Assembly (NCBI GenBank): GCA_002286855.1
Contig: NRSV01000053.1
Span: 62,001 to 126,000 of the forward strand
Direction: 5' to 3'
DNA length: 64,000 bases
DNA from: Bipolaris cookei
Taxonomy: Eukaryota > Ascomycota > Dothideomycetes > Pleosporales > Pleosporaceae
Under the pieces are notes generated by a model. That model was not told the DNA's origin and made no database searches. It worked only from the letters and a program-made list of their open reading frames with translations. The translations under genes were made by a program, and so were the position numbers. This document shows, one piece after another, positions 1 through 10,641 of the stretch; the first letter of the stretch is position 1, and each line of letters opens with the position of its first letter.

Positions 1-2776
1 ATAAGAGTGTGAATGCGAATGTGAGTGGCCATGATCGTGACTGTGGTCGTGGCCATGGTGGTCATGGTTGTGATCATGCGAATGCGAGTGCGAATGGTCG
101 TGTTCGTGGTGGTCATGGGGTTTGTCTTCGTGTTTGTGTCCATTACAAGCGTGTTCCTTTGCGTGGGCCTCACCATGCGCGGCTCCTTCATCTTCGAGCC
201 AGAACTTGGGCACCGCATAGCCCACCACGCCTCTCAATGTACCTAGCTCTCCTAATGCGTTCCTGATGCCATACTCGACATCACTTGATAGACTGAGCAT
301 GAGTCTCGCCCCACTGGATTTGACAAGGGGAATGGCTGAAAGAAAAATCAAGACAGCAATAATGCATGACGCAATAGGATCCCATCCAGACCAGCCGTAG
401 TACTTGGTCAGAAGCGTAGAGATGATGACGGCCACGGAGCCGAGAGCATCAGCGAGGATGTGAAGGAAGATACCCTGCATGTTTTCGTTGTCGTGCGAAT
501 GTCCGTGTCCATGGTCGTGACCGTGATCGTGTCCATGATCATGCCCATGGCCATGGTGAGCATGTCCAAAAGCCGTAAGACCAACTATGTTAACCAAGAA
601 TCCCAATATACTAACAATTAGCAGTTCGTTCAGGCGCTGAAGTTCGTGGCCTTCCCAGAGGCGCTCAAAGGCATCGAATATAATTTCTACGCTGACAAGT
701 CTGGACAAGTTAGCTCGAACTGCTATGCGATCAGAAAATCACTTACAAGAGAAAAACACCGTTTGCAAACCCAGACAGAGTATCAATCTTGCCATAGCCG
801 TAGGGGTAACGTGTGTTTGGACGCCACTTGCTCATGACTGCAGCAGCAAGACCTACGGCAAGACCAGCACAATCAAAGAGCATGTGAATACTATCCGTGA
901 GCAAGCCCAACGAGCCGCTCACGAAGCCGTAGAAGAATTGGACCATCATAAAGGCCAGATTCAGTCTATACCATGTCAGAAAAATACCTATTTATCTGTG
1001 GTCACCGATTATGTTGAGGATAAGACTTACATGCCAAAGTATGCAATGCGTCGCGAATCCTTTTCAATCAAAATACTATGTATAATCGATCCAGGGGTAG
1101 AGCGTGCAATCAAAAACGCGGATATTCTCGAGTGGTTTCCGTGGAGATGATGGTCATGCTTATGGCCATGATCATGAGTATGTGTATGGTCGTGGGAATG
1201 CGGTACTGGAGAGCGTGTATCAAACGTAACGGCTGCAATAAGTATTGCGGACACGAAAGGGAATGCAATGTTCAGATGACCACCATGTTCCAAAAAGCTA
1301 AAAGCAAAAACAAGAATACCGCTGAGCCGTAGTCCAATTTGCCTCTGACTCCGCAATGATGCTGGAAGAGAAAAGTAGACAAGCGCCGTCGCGGATGCAA
1401 TTGAGAGGGCCGAAAAGCCAATGGTATGTGGAGACAGAGAAAAAGTTCCAGAAGGAGCAACAAACGAGTATACAACGGTGACGATGAGAAGAATAAGGCC
1501 CGCGGTAAGTGTAAGAAGCTGGTTTTCGGAGGTGTTGATCAGTGGGGACGAAGGCTTTGGCAGCGAGGCGCGAAGAGGCCGTTGGCTCGTGAATGAATCC
1601 TGGTTCTGTGAGTTGGTCATGAGCGACCAGGCCGCTGTAGGTAGAGGTGGGGGAACCCAGAAAATCGAACCCAAAAGGGCTGCATAGCCGATCAGAGGGC
1701 TTGAGGCGCTTTCAGAAGTCATGAAATCTCCGAGCATGGCTAGAAAAAGCGCACCGCAAGTCATCTTGCGCGTCCTTAGCGTCCGCCGGGCATCGTCCCA
1801 GAGTGTGTGGTTGCCTGGTTTTTGGTCCAACGCTCCAATTCCCGCTGCTACTGCGATGAGCAAGATGAGGGCAGTTTTTGCGCCGCCAATCTGCAAGGAG
1901 GCGTAGAAAGGCAGGAGTACGCTAACAGCATTGCTGGCAATGCGCTTAGGCGCATTGGTAACCTTTGGGGTGGTTTTTTCTTCCTTCCGTCTATCCAATG
2001 GCTGCAGCGTGGAGCTGACTTTGGCTGCCACACCTACTAACAGTAGTGTCGCCGAGGAAAGGGTGAGGGCGTGCAATAGTGGCGCCTCGCGTAAGGCTTT
2101 GGTGAATTCTATCGCAGGCATACTTTCTGCCATGGCTTCTGACAGCGACGACGGCGGTTTCAGTGAGGATTGGGCATTATTTGGGTATGCCAAGGCGGCG
2201 AGGAGATATGGGAGGGGAATCAGGAGGGCAGTAAGGGCCTCAGGGAGTTGCAGCCATGATCTGTAACATGTGTTAGTTGAGCTGTGTTAAGGCATGTTGG
2301 AGCAATGCTTACGAGGACGTTGAAGGCAACGGCGCATGGGGAGGCATCTCGTGGATGGGCGACACTGACAAGCCATATTTGGCAAGGGGAGTCTTTGACG
2401 GAGGGCGCCCAAGGTCAGAGTCTCCTCGCGGCCTGCCTGTGGACCTGCTCATGGCGGAATTGAGGAAGGGCTTCAGGGTATATGTAGAGTCGTTCGAGGC
2501 CGATCTCGCGTGGGCGTGCTTGTGTTCATGGGCATGGTCGTGGGCGTGAGAGTGGCCATTGTACTCAGCATACTGGGAGCGCACCGCGCCGTATAGTTGG
2601 CCATTGGTGTTCACCTCGGACCGGTTGTGTCGGTGGCCGTGCTTTCTGACGGGAGACGCGCCGTTGATGGGACTGGCCGTATACGACGAAGACTCGGGCG
2701 TGTACTGGGACGACGAGCGTCCATGGCTGTGCGTGTGGGAGCGCGGAGTGACGGGCAGGGCATATGTCGACGCCAT
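1..2776 (-). CDS. MSC2: Msc2-type zinc transporter (cation diffusion facilitator), 3' end beyond the left edge
   Basis: Probable zinc transporter of the Msc2/ZnT5 branch of the CDF family, expected in ER or early secretory membranes to supply zinc to the lumen. Exons read 2776-2313, 2260-1031, 965-747 and 691 to beyond base 1; each junction has GT..AG and keeps the frame. About 868 codons are visible. The N-terminus is long and disordered with His clusters. Exon 2 carries many hydrophobic segments, and exons 3-4 hold the CDF core (GSLGLLTDSIHMLFDCAGL, then HILADALGSVAVIIS), where the TDSxHMLFD and HxxxD pairs are the usual zinc ligands. His-rich loops occur at about 2650-2500, 1200-1130, 575-480 and 110-1. 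The start ATG at 2776 opens the frame. Its promoter is shared with divergent ALG1. The family is clear; the exact orthologue is inferred. Confidence 0.88.
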
Positions 2777-3222
2777 GTGCTGCGAGGATAGAATTTGTCG
2801 TGGCTCGCAGTCAAGCAGCCCACCAAGACGAGGGGCCCCAACTGGCGGTGGTGAAACGAGGCTCAGTCGCGTCGCTACGCGGATGGGGGACTAGCCAGAG
2901 GAACAGCGTACGGAGAGCAGAGAGGAGCGCAATTCGATATATCCACGACGTCTGAATACTGGAGAGCCGTCTTTTCTCTGTACCGCATGCCTTGTCAGGG
3001 GCGTCTCTTACATAACATATCCATACTCCTAGCAACACTTATCCTCCTTAGCCGCCTTCCCTTTTTGGTTCCGCTCACCCCCGGTCCCCAGCTCTCCGCA
3101 GCGGCAGCTGTAGGTGGGCACCGCCACTCCAATCCTTGGCATCATTGACGCATGTGGCGCCATCTCTCCTGCATGAGCATCGCAATTGGCCAACACTATC
3201 TCAACCCCCCATCAACACCATC
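2777..3222. other. Divergent promoter region between MSC2 and ALG1
   Basis: This 446-bp spacer separates two genes transcribed outward. The ALG1-proximal part (about 3040-3100) is pyrimidine-rich, as is common before fungal start codons. I see no convincing gene, RNA or repeat in it. Confidence 0.5.
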
Positions 3223-4755
3223 ATGCTCGACGACACTCTGGAAGCGGCAGTAGACAAGTACGCTACCCTCTTCTTCCTCGTGCTGACTGTCGTCGTCGTC
3301 CTATCCACGCTCTTCACTCTCTTGCTACTCACGCTACCTGGCCAGTACGATCCTTACAAGGACAAATCGCTAAAGTTTGTCGACGAGCATGGCAAAGCGA
3401 TCAAAGCAACAACAAGAGATGGAAAGGAGCCCCCACGATGGAAGAATGCACGGTCAGTTCAGGTTGTCGTGTTGGGCGATATCGGACGATCCCCCCGCAT
3501 GCAATACCATGCCCTGAGCCTCGCTAAACACGGCGCCAAAGTCACTCTTATCGGCTACCAAGGTGAATCATGTCTGCAAGTACCCATACTCGCAGCAACT
3601 AACCGCATCCTAGAGTCTGAAATACTCCCAGAGATAGTCTCAAACCCATTAATTGACATCATCCCCCTTTCCCCAGCACCCACCAGCCTGCGTTCAAGCA
3701 GCAAGCTTCTCTTCCCCATCTTGGCTCCTCTCAAAGTACTCTGGCAGATTTTCTCCTTGTACACTGCACTAGGCTACCGCTCCCAGCCCGCAAGATGGAC
3801 GCTTGTGCAAAATCCCCCTTCGATACCAACACTCGCAGTTGCGAGTCTGGTTTGTTTCCTGCGACGCACTGACCTGGTCATCGATTGGCACAACTTTGGC
3901 TACTCCATTCTAGCCATGAAGCTTGGCGACTCTCACCCCCTCGTTAGAATATCGGAGAAGTATGAAAAGATATTTGCCAAGGCAGCTTCACACCACATAA
4001 CCGTGACCGATGCAATGGCCCGCGTTCTCAAGGTCGACTATGGAGTAATTGCCCAAGCCCTGCATGACCGTCCGGCATCTGCATTCCAGCCCATCAGGAC
4101 CGAAGAGCGCGCCAAATTCCTCAAGCGACTGCCAGAAACAGCTGAATTTGCAGAAAGCTTGTCACCCAGCTCAAAGACTCCCTGGAAACTCATCGTAAGC
4201 GCTACCTCCTGGACAGCCGATGAAGACTTTTCTCTCCTCTTATCCGCTCTCGTCGCCTACTCTGCCGAATGCACTTCAAAAACACATCTGCCCAGGATCT
4301 TAGCCATCATCACCGGCAAAGGACCCCAAAAGGAATACTATCTTTCCAAGATCAACGAGCTGAATCAACAGAAGAAGTTGCAGAATGTCATCATCAAGAC
4401 GGCATGGCTCACCCATTCTGATTATGCCCTTCTTCTTGCCTCTGCTGACCTTGGCGTCTCGCTACATACATCCTCCTCTGGTGTCGATCTCCCGATGAAA
4501 GTCGTCGACATGTTTGGCGCAGGATTGCCCGTCGTGGGCTGGGGAAAATTCGAGGCATGGCCCGAGTTAGTCAAGCAGGGTGTAAATGGCTTGGGATTCC
4601 AGAGTCCTGAGGAGCTTTCTCTGCATTTGACTACATTCTTTGGCAGCGATGACAGATTAAGAGAGACACTAAAAGTAGGCGCTCTCGAAGAAAGCGAGCA
4701 TAGGTGGGACGATGAATGGGACGGTGTAGGTGGAAAGCTATTCAAGCTGACCTGA
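3223..4755 (+). CDS. ALG1: Chitobiosyldiphosphodolichol beta-1,4-mannosyltransferase Alg1
   Basis: Adds the first mannose, from GDP-mannose, to GlcNAc2-PP-dolichol on the cytosolic face of the ER, an early step of N-glycan precursor assembly. Single exon, 510 aa. The first in-frame ATG is 3223; the frame stays open upstream without another ATG. Residues about 13-40 form one membrane anchor, followed by the GT-B N-half (VVVLGDIGRSPRMQYHALSL) and the DWHNFGYSI segment. The C-terminal donor-binding half has TGKGPQKEYY and the near-invariant Alg1 block SSSGVDLPMKVVDMFG around residue 417. Length fits fungal Alg1. No intron or damage is seen. RFT1, a later actor in the same pathway, lies 30 kb away, so this is not a cluster. 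Confidence 0.96.
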   Translation: MLDDTLEAAVDKYATLFFLVLTVVVVLSTLFTLLLLTLPGQYDPYKDKSLKFVDEHGKAIKATTRDGKEPPRWKNARSVQVVVLGDIGRSPRMQYHALSLAKHGAKVTLIGYQGESCLQVPILAATNRILESEILPEIVSNPLIDIIPLSPAPTSLRSSSKLLFPILAPLKVLWQIFSLYTALGYRSQPARWTLVQNPPSIPTLAVASLVCFLRRTDLVIDWHNFGYSILAMKLGDSHPLVRISEKYEKIFAKAASHHITVTDAMARVLKVDYGVIAQALHDRPASAFQPIRTEERAKFLKRLPETAEFAESLSPSSKTPWKLIVSATSWTADEDFSLLLSALVAYSAECTSKTHLPRILAIITGKGPQKEYYLSKINELNQQKKLQNVIIKTAWLTHSDYALLLASADLGVSLHTSSSGVDLPMKVVDMFGAGLPVVGWGKFEAWPELVKQGVNGLGFQSPEELSLHLTTFFGSDDRLRETLKVGALEESEHRWDDEWDGVGGKLFKLT

Positions 4756-4973
4756 ATTATCGAGGGTCAGCCATATCCGTAAAACGAAATCCTCCAAAGC
4801 AACCTCGATACCCAATTAAACGCCATCAAATAATAAAAACTTCCAAATGCAAAACAATACCAGCTCACTCTCCAACGCCCAACACAGCATCAACCATGCC
4901 CCTCATCCTACAATACTCTTTCTCATTGCAACCCCCCCCCCTCCTTATTTAAAAACCACCCACACCCCCTTCC

Positions 4974-5855
4974 CTACAAAATCAACGGACCATCCCACCT
5001 ATGCGTCACCGTCGGATCCAACATCCAAATCGTTCTCACCACAACCTCCGGATACCTCCTCAACCTCCTCAAATACCTTCTCCTTCCCCACGTCACAGCC
5101 TCCAACTCCCTTATCACCGTCTGCAAGTTCTGAAACACCATGAGCATCTCGCTTGACACCTTCTGACGCCTCAATCTACTCGCTAAATACTGTTTAGGAC
5201 CTAGATAGCTGAAGGTTAGCGCGGCGAAGGGGGACCGCGGGAAGAAAGTGCGGTCAGAGGTTACGTAGGCGGTGTAGAGGATGCTGAGGCGGATGCGGGT
5301 AGAGAGGCCCGCGTAGAGCGGGGAGGAGAGACTGTTTTCGTAGTGCGACATTAAGGTTTCCATTTCTTCGGCGGCGAGGAGGGAGGAAGGTGAGGGGGTT
5401 GAGGTGGTGGTGGCTGCGGTTCTGTGGTGGATGAGGAGGGAGATGAGATCTTGATGTAAGATTATGGTTTGCTGTTCGATGGGTGAGATGATGTATGCTA
5501 GGGTTTCTGAAGCGGTTTCTTGATAACTTGGTTCGTCGGATTCAGAGTCTTCCAGGAGTGCTTCGACACTTGTGATGATACTGGGGTTTATATCATGGTC
5601 CTCTTGTGTTTCCCATGTGTCGGGTGTTCTATTGGATGCGGTTTCTTCGTCGGATTCGCGCGATTCGTTGCTATTGTCTAGCGTGTTGCGTGTATCTTGA
5701 GTTGAATGGTGGCTGTCGACTCGGACTAGACATGTCTGTGTCCAAATCAATGTCTCTCGTGTATTGGGATTGTCAGTGGGTTCTGTTGCTGTATCTACTT
5801 CGTTTTCTGTGCTTCCCAGGCGACAGTGTGCAATGAGCCAGTTTTGTATCGTCAT
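4974..5855 (-). CDS. Unrecognised protein, 293 aa
   Basis: One uninterrupted reading frame from ATG at 5855, ending 218 bp from the ALG1 stop in tail-to-tail arrangement. I do not recognise the family. The N-terminal 110 residues are acidic, rich in Thr, Asp, Glu and Asn, and look disordered. The C-terminal 170 residues look folded and mostly helical, with a basic stretch (GRRRYLRRLRRYPEVVVRT) near the end. No signal peptide or membrane segment is evident. Splicing is not needed. It may be a lineage-restricted gene; length and biased composition argue against a chance frame, but expression is not shown by the sequence. Confidence 0.6.
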   Translation of the reverse strand: MTIQNWLIAHCRLGSTENEVDTATEPTDNPNTRETLIWTQTCLVRVDSHHSTQDTRNTLDNSNESRESDEETASNRTPDTWETQEDHDINPSIITSVEALLEDSESDEPSYQETASETLAYIISPIEQQTIILHQDLISLLIHHRTAATTTSTPSPSSLLAAEEMETLMSHYENSLSSPLYAGLSTRIRLSILYTAYVTSDRTFFPRSPFAALTFSYLGPKQYLASRLRRQKVSSEMLMVFQNLQTVIRELEAVTWGRRRYLRRLRRYPEVVVRTIWMLDPTVTHRWDGPLIL

Positions 5856-8800
5856 TTTTCTTGGTCTTTTTTTTGAATGCGTGAAGAGTGCTGGCTCACG
5901 CGTAGCTGAGTAAGAGAATACTAGTAGCGAGCGGAATACATGCGATATGCGGTGCTGTTGCTAAGAAAATAGAAAGTACTTCGCTAGAACGATAGGAAGA
6001 CAATTAAAGAACCTCGAGTTAGGCGATGTGGCTTTACTGCATGACAGATGCTGATACAAAGAGAGAAAGTGGGTGCGCAGTGTGTATCAATATAAAAAGG
6101 AAAGAAAGAAGGAGTGACGTTGTTGCAATAGTTGTATATTGTATCATCTTTCTTCTCACGCACAAAATACCAGTGTATCGCTTAGCTTCCTTCTTCATCC
6201 AGGGTTTCTGTCGCTTTTGCCACCGAGGGTGTAGCCACGTCTGCTTTCATGATCGTACCGTAGGACAGTCCGGGACATTGTTTGTTCCGCTTTGTGGGTC
6301 GCGTGTTGTGATATCTGAGAGCCAGAGGAATCTCGAAAGCGTTGCTCTGGACATGGTTCGGGGGAAATAAGATGGAGTTGGGGGTTTTTGGTTAGTTGAG
6401 TGGAGGGGGGGTGGGGGTGAATGCATTTGAGGGTGGAGACATTTGGAGCACATATTGAACTAGTGCTTTGGTGAGTATTGGTAATGGAAGGAGGCTCAAG
6501 TGGTTCGGAAAGATGTTGGAATGAATTGAAACTATAGATTATGATTCATTGGAAATGTTTTACATATATTCTGTCCAGAGGGTTCTTGTACGTGTACGTT
6601 GGGAAGTAAGTGATTTGAATATACACACTTGCCATTGGAGGGCGAAGGTGAACATATGACCGACGAGCCATAATACGAAGAAGTTTGACTTAGGAACATC
6701 ATTTTTAAAGAGTCATCTGGTAAAAAGAATCCCTTGTACAAATTACAACAGATGCTCGTGTCCTGAGGCTGCACTAGGCTACTCCAGCACTTAGAACATA
6801 TGATGTCAAGGAGACGAAAAGCCAGCTGTTTTTCCACCCACACACAGAGACTGTCCTTGAGATATATCACTGATGCTATATGGGACAAGGAGCAAACCAG
6901 GAATTAAGAGTCACGCTTCATCTGTCAGACTTACAGTGCGTCAGCACAGTTATGTAAGAAACCCAAAACCAAGCCTACCCAGCCCGCATCACGCAGACTA
7001 CGTAGCCTCTTGAAAACCCAAGCTTCCACGCTCCGTGACTGGTGCACCACGTATATCGTTGACGCGACAGCTTACGATGTAGTCCATCCCCCATCATTCA
7101 CCCGCAGCCACACACTCCCGTCCTGCACCGCCAACCCGCAACAATCAACTGCTGAAAAAATATCTGGTCTTGATCATGCACATCTTGTTTACAAGCCACG
7201 CTTGACAGCCGTTTCTCAGATCCACACGGCAGTGTAAATCATAGCACGGCACATACACCAACACTAACTCTCCAAGCTTCTTCCATCTTGTCCTCTAGAG
7301 ATCCCGTGTGCCAAAGTCTTACATAGTTATGAACCGCATAGGCTATAACGGAATAATAATAATAGGGATCCCGTGATACCAAGCCACACACGGCCTCTTT
7401 CTTACGCAAGTCCCAAGAGTTTTTGCAAGACCAAGACAAAAACAAGATTGACGATTTGCTCATGACTAGAAAAGACCACGGCAAGGTAAGAAAGCCAAGT
7501 TTTTCCCGTCTTGACCAAAAGGTCTCAAGAAAAGCGAAGAAGAAGAAATCTGCGCGTACTACTACTCAGTTTACACTCAAACTTTTTCGTGAGGTAGGCA
7601 CAACAGTAGAAGTACCGCGACTCTGTCGCGACAGGTCTGGCTACTGGCGTCTTGATAATCTACGTGTAGACTAGTTCTGGGCTAGGCTTGGGAGAGGAGG
7701 AGAGAGGCGCAAGGTATTGGGCTCTGCAATCGGAGCCTTGACAAAAAAAAGTTGTGACATTGCTGTGGCTGTGGTGTCGGCCAAATTGTCTAAGTAGGAT
7801 GAACATTGATATCATTTTCCGTATTCACCCTCATAAAGTAAGTAGTCTGTTACGAAGATTTTTTTAAATAAAAATACCTCCTCCTATTTTCCTATGCGGG
7901 AAAGCGCTGCTACTGGCTAAGAATGAATATGTGGTAAGAGGAAGGCAAAAGAACAGCGAAATAGAAATTCAAGATTACGCGGTATGTGAAGGAGGAAAGA
8001 ACAGCAGTAAAGTAAAGTGAAAAAAAAGTGTAACGCATGATGGGAGTTAAATTGCATAGCCCTTTGATATAAAAATCCAGCGATTTCGCACCTTACCGAA
8101 CACTTCATCTCCATCTCATCTCAGCCCTACAAGCCCGTTGGGCGCAAAAAAAAATCAAAAGTTTCCCCCAAAGTTTACAATTTTCCAACCAATAAAAACT
8201 CGTCCAGACTCCGTTCTTTACAAAAGCGGAGGACGGATAGAAGAAGAGAAAAAAGTCACATGGGGGGGGGGTGTCGTACACACAAACAAGCTGACTGACT
8301 GGCCCATTTTTGCACTGCCGCAAAGGAACGCGCGTAGGGCACCAGGGCGGGAGGGGAGGGAGGCGCCAGCGCAACAACGAAAAATTTCTAAGGTCCTAGA
8401 CCGAAAGGAAAAGGAAAAGCCCCCAAAAAGGACAACATCGAGTCACACCGGCTTGTTTTGCCTTTTGCTTGGCTGACTCCATTTCAAGGCTTGGCGGGTG
8501 TGTTTGAATTTCCCTCCGGGTTACGATGGAGTGGGGACTTTTTCAAGCCCCCCTCCTCCCAGGATACATACCAGAAAGAATAGGAGAGTTCTGGGGTGGA
8601 GTTTTGCTTGGCTCTTTCCATAATTGCCTCTCTTTCTCCTTTTTGCCGCCGTCGTTACACACATACATAGTCATCTATTTTCCTTGTGCTTAAGCAAACA
8701 GACTTGATCAGCTGAAGGGGGGCGTAGGGATCGACAGCGCACGACGAGATGGGATGGATGTGCCTGGTAGGAAAGAAAAAAAAACAAGATATGTGTGCGT

Positions 8801-9395
8801 GTGGTGAAAGTGTAGTGTGTTTACGTCTGCGCGTGAGGCTGTGGGTAAGCGACGAAGCCGCAGTGTTACTTGGAGATCAACGGCATACTTTTCTGTACCC
8901 CATAGTAGAGCCGTGCCAAGAGGTCACACCGTCTTCCGCCCAGCGGATCTTGAGGGATGCTGCTACACTGGATTGGCCCCTCCGCCCAGTGCGACGCCGT
9001 GAAGCCACCCGCCGATCTGTCATTGTCGACGACGGGCCGATGAGAAGCGGGGGAGGGAGCAGGAGGGTCTGCTTTGCAATTGTGCCAAGTCGTCATCCGC
9101 GTCATGTCAGTGCGTTGCTTGGTATCTGGGGTGGGTGGCAGGTGTCCGTGGCGGAATGGGCTGCATGCTGCAGTGTACTCGTGGGGCCGGCATCAATCCT
9201 GCTCTGAAACGGGAAATTAAGCACACGAGCAGTCTTTAGACGTTTCATATATAACTAGCTGTATCCCAGCATGGAGAAACGGTTCCATCACACAGCAGCA
9301 CAACATACGCCAACAATCAAAGCAGTTCCATACAGTATACACACGTTCACGTCCTTCTGTACTTTGTCATTTGAAAGATACCCACATCAGCCATA
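5856..9395. other. 3.5-kb stretch without a convincing gene
   Basis: Short frames occur on both strands but none shows a recognisable domain, good splice signals or coding-like composition. Homopolymer and low-complexity runs are frequent, including a G run near 8262 and A or T runs around 7740, 7860 and 8150. The last few hundred bases probably serve as promoter and 5' leader of the CFEM-like gene at 9396. A non-coding RNA cannot be excluded. Confidence 0.45.
9248..9254 (+). promoter_or_regulatory. TATA-like box upstream of the CFEM-like gene
   Basis: TATATAA lies 142 bp before the start codon at 9396, a plausible distance for a fungal TATA element with a roughly 100-nt leader. Position is the only support. 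Confidence 0.4.
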
Positions 9396-9753
9396 ATGCA
9401 TTACAATACCATCGCCATTGCTTTTGCCTTCTCTGCTGTTGGCCTCGCCCAGAAAGTCGAATTCGAAGATGTCCCACAAAATTGTATTGACATTTGCACA
9501 CCCGTCGTCAGCCTAACAACCAGATGTGACGACAAAGGTCCAAGTAAGTCTTCATCTCTTGAACCACCTTGATCGTGTGAACTGCCATACTAACAAACAT
9601 CTCAGACGACGACGACTTCGCTGAGCGCCAATGCATCTGCAACGCCCAAAACGCAAACACCCAGATCCCAAACTGCGCTGACTGCATCTGGCGAAACGGC
9701 GGCGAATTTGACAATGGTAAGTCCTTCCTCCTCCTCCTCCTCCTCTTCTTCTT

Positions 9754-9784
<31 letters not shown>

Positions 9785-10166
9785 TTCCTTACACGTGACT
9801 AATTCTCTCCTTGTAGACGCCCAAGAACTTGTCCGTGACTGTGGCTTCACTTCAGTCAGCGGCACGCCCTTGGCTCCCACCCCAACTGGACCAAGGCCTG
9901 TAAGTTCCAGCTCAGGCCCCATCCCGACAAACACACCGGGCAATAGCCCAGATGGTAACAACCCCAACGGTAAGAATAACCCCAATGGTGTCAACAACAA
10001 CAGCCCTAACGGAAACAACCCAGATAACACCAGCAACGTCGGCACTGGTAGTCAAGATGGTATCCAAGGCAATGTCCAGCCAGTTGGTAATTCCGCCAAC
10101 GCGCCTACAGTCGCCTTGGCCGCAGCCTTTGCCGGTCTTGTTGGCTTTGCCGGGCTCTTTTTGTAA
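9396..10166 (+). CDS. Secreted GPI-anchored eight-cysteine (CFEM-like) protein
   Basis: Small cell-surface protein of about 202 aa. Exons are 9396-9543, 9606-9716 and 9817-10166, with clean GT..AG introns. Residues 1-18 form a signal peptide ending GLAQ. The mature N-terminal half has eight cysteines in a CFEM-like arrangement (NCIDIC, TTRCDD, RQCICN, PNCADC, VRDCGF). It is followed by a Pro/Ser/Asn-rich stalk with repeated NPNG-like units, then a hydrophobic C-terminal tail (VALAAAFAGLVGFAGLFL) typical of a GPI-attachment signal. CFEM proteins of fungi often bind haem or act at the plant interface; neither role is shown here. The Cys spacing is not the strict CFEM pattern, so the call is a resemblance. 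Confidence 0.82.
9724..9783 (+). repeat. (TCC)n(TTC)n microsatellite inside intron 2 of the CFEM-like gene
   Basis: About 60 bp of pure pyrimidine triplets, first TCC then TTC units, fill more than half of the 100-nt intron 9717-9816. Branch point CTAAT and acceptor follow. The tract is probably length-polymorphic between isolates. Confidence 0.9.
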
Positions 10167-10641
10167 TCGAGTATCCAGTTAATCATGTGGTGCGGGGAAT
10201 GGTAATCAGCATTAACGATCTTGGTTGGTTGGAGCGGAATTTGGAGTTATGTCTTTATTGATATCTTTGTCGCATCGCCTTTGCTCTCACTATTGCATTT
10301 ATGAATCCATGACAGAACCATTACCAACTTTCAAACAACTTCTTCAACGAACAAGTGTTACAACCTTTCGCTGACTGCAAAGTGAAGTCTGAAATATGGC
10401 AAGACAGTGAGCAGTGCGTCTAGAGGTCGACTCGACGCAGGAGGAACACCGAGCCGGCGGTAGGGTCAAGGTGTCTTTGGTAAGGCTGAGTACTCCAGGC
10501 AACTGCAGACATTGTTGCAGATGGTGAAAGTGCCGCAATATGTAATGTGTTGTAGTTGCAAAAAATGTACGCTGGGCGATGACTGGGCGAGGATGAAGAC
10601 AGCGGGTCCGAATCTTTTTAGCTTGCAAGAAGATATTCCCT

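Noticed and set aside
8749..9207. 152-aa plus-strand frame upstream of the CFEM-like gene
   Set aside because: Composition and lack of motifs look random; an antisense frame covers the same place.
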